DNA of 64,000 nucleotides from Palsa-189 sp963803735 (GTDB lineage: Bacteria; Acidobacteriota; Terriglobia; Acidiferrales; UBA7541). The translations under genes and the position numbers were made by a program. The stretch covers positions 1-64,000 of the forward strand of contig CAWDNV010000030.1 in the NCBI GenBank assembly GCA_963803735.1, written 5' to 3'. The notes beneath the pieces were generated by a model, which ran no database searches, was not told the origin of the DNA, and saw only the letters and a program-made list of their open reading frames with translations. Positions 7,313-16,493 of this stretch are shown here, in pieces (within the stretch, counting starts at the first letter, position 1; each line of letters starts with the position of its first letter).

Positions 7313-9515
7313 TCACAGCAGCTTTTCAATCGTGATCGGCAAGTCCCGCACGCGCTTACCGGTTGCGTGATAGACGGCATTGGCAATCGCTGGCGCTACT
7401 GATACCGAAGTGAGCTCGCCGAGACCTTTTCCGCCGATTGGACTGGCTTCCTCATCGAACTCACCCACGAACAAGACATCGAGTTCTGGGATATCCGCAC
7501 ACGTCGGCACCAGGTAGCCGGAGTAGTTGCGATTGATGAAGCGACCCATTGCCGGATCGGTTTCCGACTGTTCCATCAGGGCCTGGCCGACACCCCAGAT
7601 AATTCCGCCGATCGCCTGGCTGCGGGCGGTTTTAGGATTGATCACGCGACCGCAGTCATACGCGCCTACAAAACGATTCAGACGCACCAGCCCAAGGTCC
7701 GCGTCAACGCGAACTTCGGCGAAGACCGCGGAGAAGCTGAAGGTGGCTTTCGTTCCCTCGGGGCTGGGATCGTAGTTTCCGTCACCGGTCAGCGAGGGGA
7801 CATCATTCCGGGTGAGCAAGTCGGCGTAGCTCACAGACTGCCCTGAAACCACCAGACTTCCTGCGCTGGCGACAATTTCATCGGTGCTCTTCGCATCGGC
7901 GAAGGGCGCAAACTGGCCAGTTCGAGAGAGCGCGATTGCTTTGTCGCGTGCGTCCTTCGCGGCCAGCATGACCGAGGCGCCGGCGTTTGCCAGGGTAGCG
8001 GAGCCGATCGAGGCGTGGGACGTAGGGAGCCTTGTGTCGCCAATTCGAACGCCTATTCTCTCCGGAGGCATCCCCAGTGTCTCGGCGGCGATCTGTTGAA
8101 GCACGGTATACGTACCTGTTCCCAGTTCGTGAGTCCCGGCCTCGACTAGCGCTGACCCGTCGCGCATCAGCGTGATCCGCGCCTGTGCCGGCCAGCGCCA
8201 ATGTGTGTAGATCGCGCCCGCCATACCCTGCCCGATCACGTAGCGGCCGTCGCGCATCGAGCAAGGCTCGGATGTTCTTTTCTCCCAGCCGAACCTCGCA
8301 GCGCCCTCTATCAAGCACTTGCGCATGGCGCGTGTGGAAAATGGACGGCCACTCTCCGGATCGATGTCCGTATCGTTGAGTAGGCGAACAGTTAGCGGAT
8401 CGACTTCTGTGGCGTAAGCAAGCTCGTCCAATGCGCTCTCAAGCGCAAAATGACCGAGCGCTTCATGCGGCGCTCGAAGCGCGGTCGGGGTGTTGCGATT
8501 CACATGCGCGATTTTGTGATTGGTCGCGATCCCGCCATCTGCGGCCCAAAGCGACCGGGGACAAAGCGCCGCGTATTCGATGTAGTTGTCGAACATTGAT
8601 GTCGGCGTCACACTGTCGTGGCGAATGCCGTTCAGCTTGCCATTGCGTTCCGCTCCGAGCCTGATCATCTGTATACTCGCCGTCTGATGGCCGACCATGG
8701 AGTACATCTGTGCGCGCGAGAGCTGAACGTGGACCGGCCTGTTCAGCACCTTGGCGGCGAGTGCCGCGATCAAAGTATGAGGCCAGACATACGCCTTGCC
8801 GCCAAAACCACCGCCCAGAAAATGACAAACGACGTTGACCTTCTCTCGGGGAATGCCGAGAACCATAGAGACGAGTTCTCTCGTCCCGAAAATGTGCTGC
8901 GTGGTTTCATACAGCGTAAGCGTCCCGTCGTCCCAGACAGCGGTCGTTGCGTGTGGCTCCATCTGATTGTGATGCCGATCCGCCGTAGAGTACGTCTGCT
9001 TAATCTGCACGGCGCTGCTGGAGATCGCATTATCGGCATCGCCAACCGATGACGACACGGGCCAGAGGAATTGGGGAGGCTGGATAGCGTCTTTCGCCGT
9101 TTGCCGGTCGAACACCGCAGCGGGCTGCGTTTCGTAATCTGTCCTGATCAGCGTTCCGGCAAAAGCTGCCTGATCGTGTGTACTGGCGACTACGAGAGCG
9201 ATGGGTTGGTCAGCGTACAGAATCTTGTCGTCCTGCAGCGGAAGATAGGACTGTCCGTGCGGATGCAAGTGACTCCACGGTTTTGGCGTCGGGTTCATGC
9301 GTGGCATATTGCCGTGCGTAAAAACCTTGAGGACCCCGGGAGCCTGTTCAGCTGCGCTCGAGTCGATCGCGACTGTCCGGCCGTTTGCAATCGTGCTCTG
9401 GACGAGTACGCCATAGACAACATCTGCTATCGGGAATATCTGCCGTATAGCGCGCGGCGCCCGTCGTTTTGAGGCGCCCATCGATTCTCGAAAATGGCTG
9501 TCCAATCGCGTTCAT
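7313..9515 (-). CDS. Xanthine dehydrogenase-family molybdopterin-binding subunit, frameshifted near the N-terminus
   Basis: About 733 residues if corrected. This is the large Moco-binding subunit of a three-part hydroxylase, with GGFGGKAYVWPHT, ALRAPHEALGHFALES and a C-terminal GIIWGVGQAL..PIGGKGLGE. The open frame from an ATG at 9505 begins MDSHFRESMGASKRR, which matches nothing. The expected start lies in another frame: the ATG at 9515 overlaps the stop of the FAD gene (ATGA) and encodes PFSRIDGRLKTTGAARYTAD. A single extra base at about 9431-9434 (CCCG on the coding strand) separates the two frames. It is either a sequencing error or a recent inactivation. Third gene of the operon. Confidence 0.85.
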
Positions 9516-10507
9516 ATATGTACTCCCGCAGTTTCGAGCGCCCGAAGTGCGACTCTCTGCGCAAGCTCGATCTTGAAAGCGTTGTGCGCCAACGGTCGAG
9601 CCTCGGCGAACGAAGTCGCGATCGCTCCCTTCAGTGCACCACTGTCGTCAAGCGACACTCCCCGTAAGGCGGCTTCAGCCTCCGTGAGCCGCCAAGGTTT
9701 GTGCGCCACGCCGCCCATCGCGATCCGCACCAGACTAATCCGCCTACGTTCGGCCGCTACAGCCACTGCTGCAGAAACAAGAGCGAACTCATACGACTGG
9801 CGATCGCGAAGCTTGAAGTAATGCGAAGCGCGGCCTTCGCTACGGGCGGGGACTTCTATCGCCACAATGAGATCGCCCCGTTCGAGCACGTTGTCATGCT
9901 CCGGAGTGTTGCCGGGCAGACGGTAGAACTCGGCAAACGAAATCAATCGTTGTCCGCCAGGGTTGCGCACTAAAACGTTGGCATCCAGGGCCGTAAGCGC
10001 CACTGCCAAATCTGAGGGATGCGTCGCTACGCAGTCATCGGACCATCCGAAGATAGCGTGATTGCGGTTGATCCCATAACGCGCCGAGCACCCGGAGCCC
10101 GGCCGCCGTTTGTTGCAAGGCAGGTCATCCTCATCCCGGAAATAAGTGCAGCGGGTACGCTGCATGATGTTCCCGCCGATAGTCGCCATATTTCGGAGTT
10201 GGCCCGATGCGGCGAACAGTAGACTTTCGGCGATGACCGGGAAACGAGACCTCACGTCCGGGTTCGCTGCCACATCGCTCATTCGCGCCAACGCGCCGAT
10301 GCGCAGCCCACCGTCGCTTAGCGCTTCGATTTGCGACATCCCGGCAAGCCTATTGATGTCCAATAGATGGTCGGGCAACGTGACCCGGTCCTTCATTAAA
10401 CCGATCAGGTCGGTGCCGCCCGCTATGAAGGCTAGCTTGGCGTTCTGAGCATGTGCCGCGATCGCCGCTGAAACGTCGGTTGGCCGCGAAAGCGTGAACG
10501 GATGCAT
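9512..10507 (-). CDS. Molybdenum hydroxylase FAD-binding subunit
   Basis: 331 residues from the ATG at 10507 (MHPFTLSRPTDVSAAI); the longer frame to 10585 overlaps the iron-sulfur gene and was rejected. The FAD_binding_5 fold is clear: AFIAGGTDLIGLMKDRV (first FAD loop), LLFAASGQLRNMATIGGNIMQRTRC (second), and the C-terminal CO_deh_flav_C segment VSAAVAVAAERRRISLVRIAMGGVAHKPWR. Cysteines RTRCTYFRDEDDLPCNKRRPGSGC fit the YagS-like group, which carries an extra iron-sulfur site. It passes electrons between the 2Fe-2S and Moco subunits. The TGA overlaps the ATG of the large subunit. Confidence 0.93.
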   Translation of the reverse strand: MHPFTLSRPTDVSAAIAAHAQNAKLAFIAGGTDLIGLMKDRVTLPDHLLDINRLAGMSQIEALSDGGLRIGALARMSDVAANPDVRSRFPVIAESLLFAASGQLRNMATIGGNIMQRTRCTYFRDEDDLPCNKRRPGSGCSARYGINRNHAIFGWSDDCVATHPSDLAVALTALDANVLVRNPGGQRLISFAEFYRLPGNTPEHDNVLERGDLIVAIEVPARSEGRASHYFKLRDRQSYEFALVSAAVAVAAERRRISLVRIAMGGVAHKPWRLTEAEAALRGVSLDDSGALKGAIATSFAEARPLAHNAFKIELAQRVALRALETAGVHI

Positions 10508-10511
10508 GGCT

Positions 10512-11066
10512 TTAATGCCTCCCCGCAGCTTCGGCGACGGCCGCAACGATGTTCGGGTAGCACGAGCAGCGGCACAGATTGCCACTCATGCGCTCGCGAA
10601 TCTCTGCCCGCGTAAGATCCACAATCGTGAATGGCTTCGTGACGTCTATCGTTGCGGCACTCGGCCAGCCTGCTTTCGCTTCTTCGATCATTGCGACAGC
10701 AGACATGATTTGGCCCGACGTGCAAAAACCGCACTGAAACCCATCATGCTCGATGAACATCTCCTGGAGCGAGTGCAGGCTGCCGTTGCTCTCCAACCCC
10801 TCAATGGTGGTGATTTGATGGCCATCGTGCATCGCCGCCAGAGTCATACAAGACAGAACCCGCCTGCCTTCGATGTGGACTGTGCACGCCCCGCATTCCC
10901 CGCGGTCGCAAGATTTCTTCGGGCCAGTCAAGGCCAGTTCATCACGCAATGCATCGAGCAATGTCGTCCGCGGCTCGACTCTTAGCGTCCGTAGCGAGCC
11001 GTTAACTGTCATACTCACGTCCACCCACATATCACTTTGCGTTCGCTCCACGGAAGTCTCGACCAT
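10512..11066 (-). CDS. Molybdenum hydroxylase 2Fe-2S subunit
   Basis: 184 residues. The N-terminal plant-type ferredoxin domain has the motif CDRGECGACTVHIEGRRVLSC (four cluster ligands). The C-terminal helical domain has CGFCTSGQIMSAVAM and CRCSCYPN for the second 2Fe-2S cluster. It transfers electrons from the molybdenum site to FAD. No twin-arginine signal is seen, so the enzyme is probably cytoplasmic. First gene of the operon, with a 4-base gap to the FAD gene. The order small-FAD-large matches YagTSR-type aldehyde oxidoreductases; the substrate is unknown. Confidence 0.93.
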   Translation of the reverse strand: MVETSVERTQSDMWVDVSMTVNGSLRTLRVEPRTTLLDALRDELALTGPKKSCDRGECGACTVHIEGRRVLSCMTLAAMHDGHQITTIEGLESNGSLHSLQEMFIEHDGFQCGFCTSGQIMSAVAMIEEAKAGWPSAATIDVTKPFTIVDLTRAEIRERMSGNLCRCSCYPNIVAAVAEAAGRH

Positions 11067-11115
11067 GGTGATTACCCCACTTTGCTCTCCATAAGAATCC
11101 CGCCCTGTTGATGCG

Positions 11116-11376
11116 CTACCTGCTTTGTTGTCTGGTGATCCATTCGCGAACGTATGGATCGCAATTCACCAGCGCGATGTCAGATGCTTCGCACCGGGTC
11201 AGAAAATCGATGCCGTCTTGACCTGTCAAAGTCATATCTTTCAGGTCGAGAATGATGCGCCGGCGCTTTCCTTCCGCGCCGATGAGTGTTTCCAATTCGG
11301 CGATATGCTCTGCGTCGATCCGACCGCTTATCCTAAAAACCACTTCCCCGTTTTCCGACCTGTGAATTCTGAACAC
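11116..11376 (-). CDS. STAS-domain-like protein
   Basis: 86 residues from the GTG at 11376 (FRIHRSENGEVVFRISGRID); the frame runs further upstream to 11481, but that part is hydrophobic nonsense overlapping the regulatory repeat, and GGAAGAG precedes the GTG. The fold pattern is strand-helix-strand with AEHIAELETLIGAEGKRRRIILDLKDMTLTGQDGIDFLTRCEA, as in STAS/anti-sigma antagonist domains, but the phosphorylatable Ser of SpoIIAA is not evident. Small proteins of this kind are common in Acidobacteriota. It shares its upstream region with the crotonase gene. Confidence 0.7.
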   Translation of the reverse strand: MFRIHRSENGEVVFRISGRIDAEHIAELETLIGAEGKRRRIILDLKDMTLTGQDGIDFLTRCEASDIALVNCDPYVREWITRQQSR

Positions 11377-11409
11377 GCTGCTCTTCCGAGGAAGACCTTG
11401 GCCTACAAA

Positions 11410-11530
11410 GATGCAGGTCCAGGTCCAACCGAAAATGGCTGAAATTAAAGGTATTAGTGAAGCTGACAATTTACGAAACATCGTTAATTTACGAAGTTCG
11501 TAAAAAAGCCTTTTATGAGGTCGGTGCGAA
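11410..11530. promoter_or_regulatory. Upstream regulatory region with tandem TTTACGAA palindromes, copy 2
   Basis: GATGCAGGTCCAG (11410-11422) is followed exactly 60 bases later by TTTACGAAACATCGTTAA (11470-11487) and the perfect 17-base palindrome TTTACGAAGTTCGTAAA (11488-11504), then GCGAATCAG. This is the second copy of the arrangement at 6337-6460. It lies 94 bases upstream of the STAS gene GTG and directly after the stop of the sigma-54 activator remnant. Confidence 0.7.
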
Positions 11531-13583
11531 TCAGTCGGTAGAGCCCGCTGTTTTTCGAGAGATCCCCTTGAAGCGGTTCTTATTGATCTTCAGTGCCTTG
11601 ATCTTCGATTCGAGAGTAGTCCCGGGAATGCCCAGTCTCGCAGCGGCTCCTGACGGCCCGGACACCCGCGCGCCGCACTCGTGCAAGGCGGCTTCAATGA
11701 TGGCTTTCTCTTGAGCGGGACGCCTGTTGAAGAGGCCCGACCGGATATCCGGGGCAGTCGAACGTTGCCGGGAAAGCCAACTTCCATCCACTGAAAATGT
11801 TTCTGTTTCGCTCACAATGACTGACCGCTCGATCACGTTCTGTAATTCTCGAATATTACCGGGCCAGGTATACGCTTGCAGCGAGTCCAGGCTCTTCTTG
11901 TCGACCGCGGTAAAACGCCTGCCTGCTTCCCGAGCGTAGCGATTCAGGAAATACCTCACCAGCAAGGGAATGTCCTCTCTTCGTTCGCGCAGAGACGGCA
12001 TCTCGACGGGAAAGACATTCAGCCGGTAAAACAGGTCGCTTCGGAAAGTACCTGCGGCGATTGCGGACTCCAGGTCGCGATTGGTGGCGGCAATCACACG
12101 AACATCGGCGCGAATCGTCCCAGTTCCCCCGATGCGCTCAAATTCGTGTTCCTGAAGAACTCGCAAAAGAGCAATCTGGGTTTCGGCCGGTAGTTCTCCG
12201 ATCTCGTCCAGGAACAGCGTGCCTTTTTCGGCCAGCTCGAAGCGTCCTAAACGACGCTGTGTTGCTCCCGTGAACGCGCCCTTTTCATGGCCAAATAATT
12301 CCGAGGCGATGAGGTCACGCGGAATCGCGGCGCAATTCACGCTGACGAACCTGTGTGAGGATCGCCGTGACCGCCGGTGAATAGCACGCGCCACTAGTTC
12401 CTTTGCCAGTGCCGGTCTCGCCGGTGATCAGAACGCTGGAGTCGGTGGGCGCGACCTTCGAGATGCAGGAGAGCACCTTTTTCAGCGCCGCCGAACTTCC
12501 CACGATCTCCTCGAACATGGATGCTTTGTCGAGTTCTTCGCGCAACGAAACATTCTCGTCCTGGAGCCTTTGCTCCGCCGCCTTTCGATCCTCGATATCG
12601 GTTCCGGCGACATACCAACGGGTGAGGCGTCCGTGTTCATCCCGCAGCGGGTTCCAGCGTCGGAGAAACCAGCGATACTTCCCGTCCTTTCCCAGTAAAC
12701 GCACTTCGACTTCGTGCGGAAGTCCGGCGGCGAATCTGCTTTGAGCCTCGCGCGTCGCGCGCTCCCAATCGTCCGGATGAAAGAACTTGCGGGCGTCGCA
12801 GATCCGCCACTCATCAGCGGTCAGGCCGAGATAATCGAGCGCGGCCTGATTCACGTAGAGCCGTGTGGTGTCCGGGTCCGGCCCTAACACATAAACGTGC
12901 TGCGGAGCGAAATCCAGAATCTGTCGAAGCTCGCTTTCGCTTTGGCGGATTTTCTCTTCGGCCAGCTTTGCCGCGGTAATGTCCGTTCCGGCGCCCACAA
13001 ATTCGAGGTCGCCTGACGAGGTCTGCAACGCGCGGCCCATTACGTGGACGTGTTTGACTGCGCCGTCGGGCATGAGCAGACGATGTTCCAAATTGAAGTC
13101 CGTCTTTTCACTGATCGCGTGTTCGTGAGCCTGCCGAACGAAATCTCTGTCGTCGGGATGAACTCGCTGAAATGCCATTTCTATCGTTGGCTTAGCCGTT
13201 CGATCATACTCAAAGATCTTGTAAGTCCCGTCCGACCAGTAGATCTCTCCGCTCGAAATATTCCACCCGAAACTGCCCGTTTGGCACATCCTCTCGCCCT
13301 GAGCCAGGAAAGCCTCGCTGCGTTGCAGCTCGGAATAAAGCCCGACATTCTCCAGAGAAATCGCGGCTTGCGAAGCAGGAGCTAGGAGGAGACCTGACGC
13401 TGAACCGGGCTGGTTCGAGCGATACAAGGCGAACTCCTCATCTTTGCGGAGGGATTCGAGATGTTGTTTTGAAGGTTCCACGATAGTGGTCCTCTCGCTC
13501 CACGACGCTTGCCCGACAGCCGGAACCCCAGCAAGAATCGAAATATGCGAGAAGTCCAGTTTACCGCAGCAGATCGCCACCAT
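11531..13583 (-). pseudogene. PAS-PAS-sigma-54 activator, 5'-truncated and frameshifted
   Basis: Two minus-strand frames make one protein of about 683 residues. The first (13583-12315) has the end of a GAF domain (LAPASQAAISLENVGLYSEL), two PAS domains ending ITAAKLAEEK and WYVAGTDIEDRKAAEQ, then IVGSSAALKKVLSCISKVAP and Walker A GETGTGK. The second (12394-11531) continues with FVSVNCAAIPRDLIASELFG, the sigma-54 contact loop GAFTGA, Walker B TLFLDEIGEL and a Fis-type HTH. One extra base at 12400-12401 (AAAGGAAC for AAAGAAC) joins them. Everything before the GAF tail is missing; residues 1-50 look like unrelated sequence. Such modules normally end very large kinase/ATPase proteins like the one at 35502-41402. 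Probably not functional. Confidence 0.8.
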
Positions 13584-14033
13584 TCATGAGCCTGCCGGGT
13601 AGGCAGGTGACCGTGACGCAAGAACATTCGGGTCCAGAAATCTTCAGCCCCGCGGTTCCGTGGGCCCGCGGATGTCTACCCTCGCTAAACACAACCAGCC
13701 CGGGGAATTTGAGTGGCGGGCTTACTTCTTGGCGCCGCCCGCGAGGCGCCCGTGCGGATGCGACCCTGGTCTGTGCCGCAATCTGTCCGCACCGGCCCGC
13801 CAGGCTGCTGAGCGCGGTCTGGCATGACAGAGGGTCGCAGCATTGGTCAGCGAGACTGGGGATGAGCGAGAACCTCGATGATCCGTTCGTGTCGCCGGAC
13901 CTACGCTTGCTCCAGACGAAGATTTGCACCACAGATTCGGGAGTCATGACGACCGAATTGCAGGGTCGAGATCTCCGCCGCCATCACGCCGGGCCGGAGC
14001 ACGAAAGCCTAGAAAATCCTCGACTGCATAGCC
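13584..14033. other. Intergenic region without a recognisable gene
   Basis: About 450 bases upstream of the Fic gene. Frames on both strands lack recognisable domains and have no remnants of the missing GAF or ATPase parts of the neighbouring activator. A small palindrome (CCGCGG/CCGCGG) near 13650-13672 is the only structure noticed. Confidence 0.4.
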
Positions 14034-14076
14034 TAGATATGATACAACATGATATCCTAATTTCAGAACAACATGA
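14034..14076. promoter_or_regulatory. AT-rich operator-like repeats upstream of the Fic gene
   Basis: The region is clearly more AT-rich than its surroundings. ACAACATGA occurs at 14044-14052 and again at 14068-14076, a 24-base period. The first copy sits inside an inverted repeat GATAT (14036-14040) / ATATC (14052-14056). Such spaced repeats directly upstream of a gene with an N-terminal winged helix suggest autoregulation by its own product, as in AbiE systems. This is inference. Confidence 0.45.
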
Positions 14077-14096
14077 AAAACTAGTTTTGATGCGTC

Positions 14097-15656
14097 ATGG
14101 CGACCCCTTCCGAAAAACTGGCCGAATCCCTTGAGGTTCTGCACAAGCTCCAGAACGCCAACGGTGCGGCAGCCATTCGTGCGCGCGACCTGACCAGGAC
14201 TCATCGGGAGCGCCTTCTGAAGAACGGCTTTCTACAGGAGGTCATGAAGGGCTGGTATATCCCGAGCCGTCCTGATGACCGCAAGGGCGAAAGCACGGCG
14301 TGGTATACCTCCTTTTGGCGTTTCGCGGCGGCCTATCTGGAGCACCGGTTCCATAAGAACTGGAGCCTGTCTCCGGAACAATCCTTGTCGATCCACGTTG
14401 GGAACGGCACCATTCCCCGCCAGTTGTCCGTACGTTCGCCCAAAGGCACCAACAGCGTGACAAAGCTGCCGCACGGAACGTCGCTCTTCGACCTCCAGGC
14501 GGCGCTGCCACCATCCGCTGACAGGGTCGAAAGAGATGGGTTGCGACTGTACGGATTGGAGGCTGCGCTGATCGAAGCTTCGCCTCGGTATTTCATGAAT
14601 CAGGCAACCGACGCCCGCGCCGCCCTAGCGATGATCCGCGACGCCTCCGATCTGCTGGGCAAGCTGCTGGACGGCGGACACAGCACCATCGCGGGCAGGC
14701 TGGCGGGCGGTTTCCGCAACTGCGGACGAGGCGCGATTGCCGACGAGATCATTGCCGCCATGACCTCCGCCGGCTACGGCGTGCGCGAAAACAATCCGTT
14801 CAGCGAACAGCCGGTCATGACACTGCCACCGCGGGAAACGTCGCCCTACGTCAATCGGATCAAGCTTCTCTGGCAGAAGATGCGCGGGCCGGTGATTGAG
14901 GCGTTTCCGGACGCGCCGGGTCTGCCGCGTAACAAGGCCGCTTACATGAAGGGCGTGGAAGAGGCCTACGTGACAGATGCCTATCACTCGCTATCGATCG
15001 AGGGCTACCGCGTCACGGCGTCACTGATCGAGAGGGTGCGCAGCGGAAGCTGGAATCCCGAGATTTACGAACAGGACCGCGAGCAGCGCAACGCCATGGC
15101 CGCGCGCGGGTATTGGCAGGCCTTCCAACTCGTCGAGCAGAGCATCGGCAAGGTTCTCAAGGGAGAAAACCCGGGAGCCGTCGCCGAGCAGGATCACCGG
15201 GCTTGGTATCGGGAGATGTTCGCGCCGAGCGTGGCGGCGGGCCTGTTGCGGGCCTCGGACCTTGCCGGTTATCGCAATGGCCAGGTTTTTATCCGCAACT
15301 CGATGCACGTTCCGCTGAACAAGGAGGCGGTACGGGATGCCATGCCAACCTTCTTCGATCTGCTCCGCGCAGAGGAACATCCGGCTGTCCGGGTGGCGCT
15401 CGGGCATTTTATCTTCGTCTATATCCATCCCTACATGGACGGCAACGGGCGCATGGGACGGTTTCTTATGAACACGATGATGGCGGCGGCAGGCTATCCG
15501 TGGACGATTATTCCCCTCTCGGAACGCAAGACGTACATGGCCGCGCTCGAAAAAGCGAGCGTCGAGGAAAACATCGGGCCGTTCGCGGCTTTCCTTGCCA
15601 AGCTTGTCAGGGACCGCCTGACCGGTTCGCCGTTGCCTGCGATTCCCACGTCTTAG
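14097..15656 (+). CDS. Fic-domain protein with N-terminal AbiEi-like winged helix
   Basis: 519 residues. The N-terminus (VLHKLQNANGAAAIRARDLTRTHRERLLKNGFLQEVMKGWYIPSRP, residues 10-58) has the AbiEi-antitoxin wHTH pattern, followed by an AbiEi-like middle region (TSLFDLQAALPPSADR.., GRLAGGFRNCGRGAIADEII). The C-terminal half is a Fic domain: the motif HPYMDGNGRMGRFLMN near residue 445 has the catalytic His and the GNGRxGR anion loop. SLSIEG near residue 300 fits the (S/T)xxxE(G/N) inhibitory motif placed N-terminal to the Fic core (class II). Fic enzymes transfer AMP or similar groups to protein hydroxyls. No separate antitoxin gene adjoins it. AT-rich repeats upstream suggest autoregulation. 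Confidence 0.85.
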   Translation: MATPSEKLAESLEVLHKLQNANGAAAIRARDLTRTHRERLLKNGFLQEVMKGWYIPSRPDDRKGESTAWYTSFWRFAAAYLEHRFHKNWSLSPEQSLSIHVGNGTIPRQLSVRSPKGTNSVTKLPHGTSLFDLQAALPPSADRVERDGLRLYGLEAALIEASPRYFMNQATDARAALAMIRDASDLLGKLLDGGHSTIAGRLAGGFRNCGRGAIADEIIAAMTSAGYGVRENNPFSEQPVMTLPPRETSPYVNRIKLLWQKMRGPVIEAFPDAPGLPRNKAAYMKGVEEAYVTDAYHSLSIEGYRVTASLIERVRSGSWNPEIYEQDREQRNAMAARGYWQAFQLVEQSIGKVLKGENPGAVAEQDHRAWYREMFAPSVAAGLLRASDLAGYRNGQVFIRNSMHVPLNKEAVRDAMPTFFDLLRAEEHPAVRVALGHFIFVYIHPYMDGNGRMGRFLMNTMMAAAGYPWTIIPLSERKTYMAALEKASVEENIGPFAAFLAKLVRDRLTGSPLPAIPTS

Positions 15657-16119
15657 GCAGCAAACACTGAAAAGCTTTGGCCAATTCCGTGTACATGTTT
15701 TGTACAAACGGCCTGAGATTCCTGCGAATACGGTGATCCCTGAGTTTGCGGTTTCAGTAACTTATAGGAAACAGGAGAGGGTGGCGAATACGGGTTCGAT
15801 TCCCGTTAGTCGACGCGAGATGACTAGTCATGATCGCAACGGATACTGGGAGGGCTCGGATGCAATCAGCGTCACAGCGTTATCGGGCCGACGTATTTGC
15901 TCCGGTTAAAGAAATCTGATGGGTTGTGCCCGTTGTCAATTATGTTTCGCGTCACAGTGATGACCAACACCGCGAGCTCCGGCAAGCGTAGCGAAGGCAC
16001 GGCAGGTTGCGGGGTCGACGGTTTGGAGAGAATGGAGATCATGCCGCTGCCTGGCAAGCAGATGCGCAACTCTGTGGGGACTCGGGAGCACACGCATCGC
16101 TGTTGACAAAAGGCCGAGC
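15657..16119. other. Intergenic region with a palindrome and a tRNA T-arm fragment
   Basis: An imperfect inverted repeat lies at 15687-15711 (CCGTGTACA against TGTACAAACGG), 30 bases after the Fic stop; it is not followed by a T-run, so it is more likely an operator than a terminator. A tRNA T-arm-like sequence follows at 15790-15806. No convincing gene was found in the rest. Confidence 0.5.
15790..15806 (+). other. tRNA T-arm-like fragment, possible att site
   Basis: ACGGGTTCGATTCCCGT is a complete T stem-loop (ACGGG/CCCGT with loop TTCGATT) but no acceptor, D or anticodon arm surrounds it. A 15-base core, GGGTTCGATTCCCGT, recurs with one change at 18097-18111 on the other side of the integrase gene. 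It could be one end of an integrated element. Confidence 0.5.
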
Positions 16120-16395
16120 TCAGGGCCGAACTTTTCTCATTCGGAGCTCCCGAAGAGTCTCACAGTCCTGTTCGAAATCCGCCGCCGAGTAGTCGAAGAC
16201 TTCGTGCTCGTTTAGAAAGGCGTCAACCTGCATCCGCGTCTCGAAAACAAGGAGCCGCCCAAGCTGTGCAGCGGTGAGGGCACGCGATCGATATGCCTCG
16301 AGTGCTAGGCTTTCGAGCGCCGCACGAGGCAGATCCTTCCACCTCGACGCAAGCCCTACGGCGATGTCCTCCGGCAGCTCTATCGTAATCTGCAT
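16120..16395 (-). CDS. UPF0175 family antitoxin-like protein
   Basis: 91 residues from the ATG at 16395 (MQITIELPEDIAVGLASRW); a TTG seven codons upstream is also possible. The protein fits UPF0175: a short N-terminal strand with ELPED, then PRAALESLALEAYRSRALTAAQLGRLLVFETRMQVDAFLNEHEVF, the helix-turn-helix-like region with a conserved LG..LGL-type motif, and a Tyr/Asp-rich end. Members are usually antitoxins paired with a PIN-type nuclease. No PIN-domain gene is visible next to it here; the integrase lies upstream on the same strand. It may be an orphan or part of the mobile segment. Confidence 0.7.
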   Translation of the reverse strand: MQITIELPEDIAVGLASRWKDLPRAALESLALEAYRSRALTAAQLGRLLVFETRMQVDAFLNEHEVFDYSAADFEQDCETLRELRMRKVRP

Positions 16396-16493
16396 GATTG
16401 ACCGTACCCCTGTCAATTGTCTCAGGAGCAGCTCTCTTCGGCCACTCGGACCAGCGCATCCAACACTGGCTCATGCGCAAGGGCTCGGATTGC

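Noticed and set aside
13561..13947. A minus-strand frame upstream of the sigma-54 activator as its missing N-terminus
   Set aside because: It shows no GAF or ATPase similarity in any frame, so it does not extend the gene.
15687..15711. A terminator after the Fic gene
   Set aside because: The inverted repeat has AT-rich arms and no following T-run; operator or chance is more likely.
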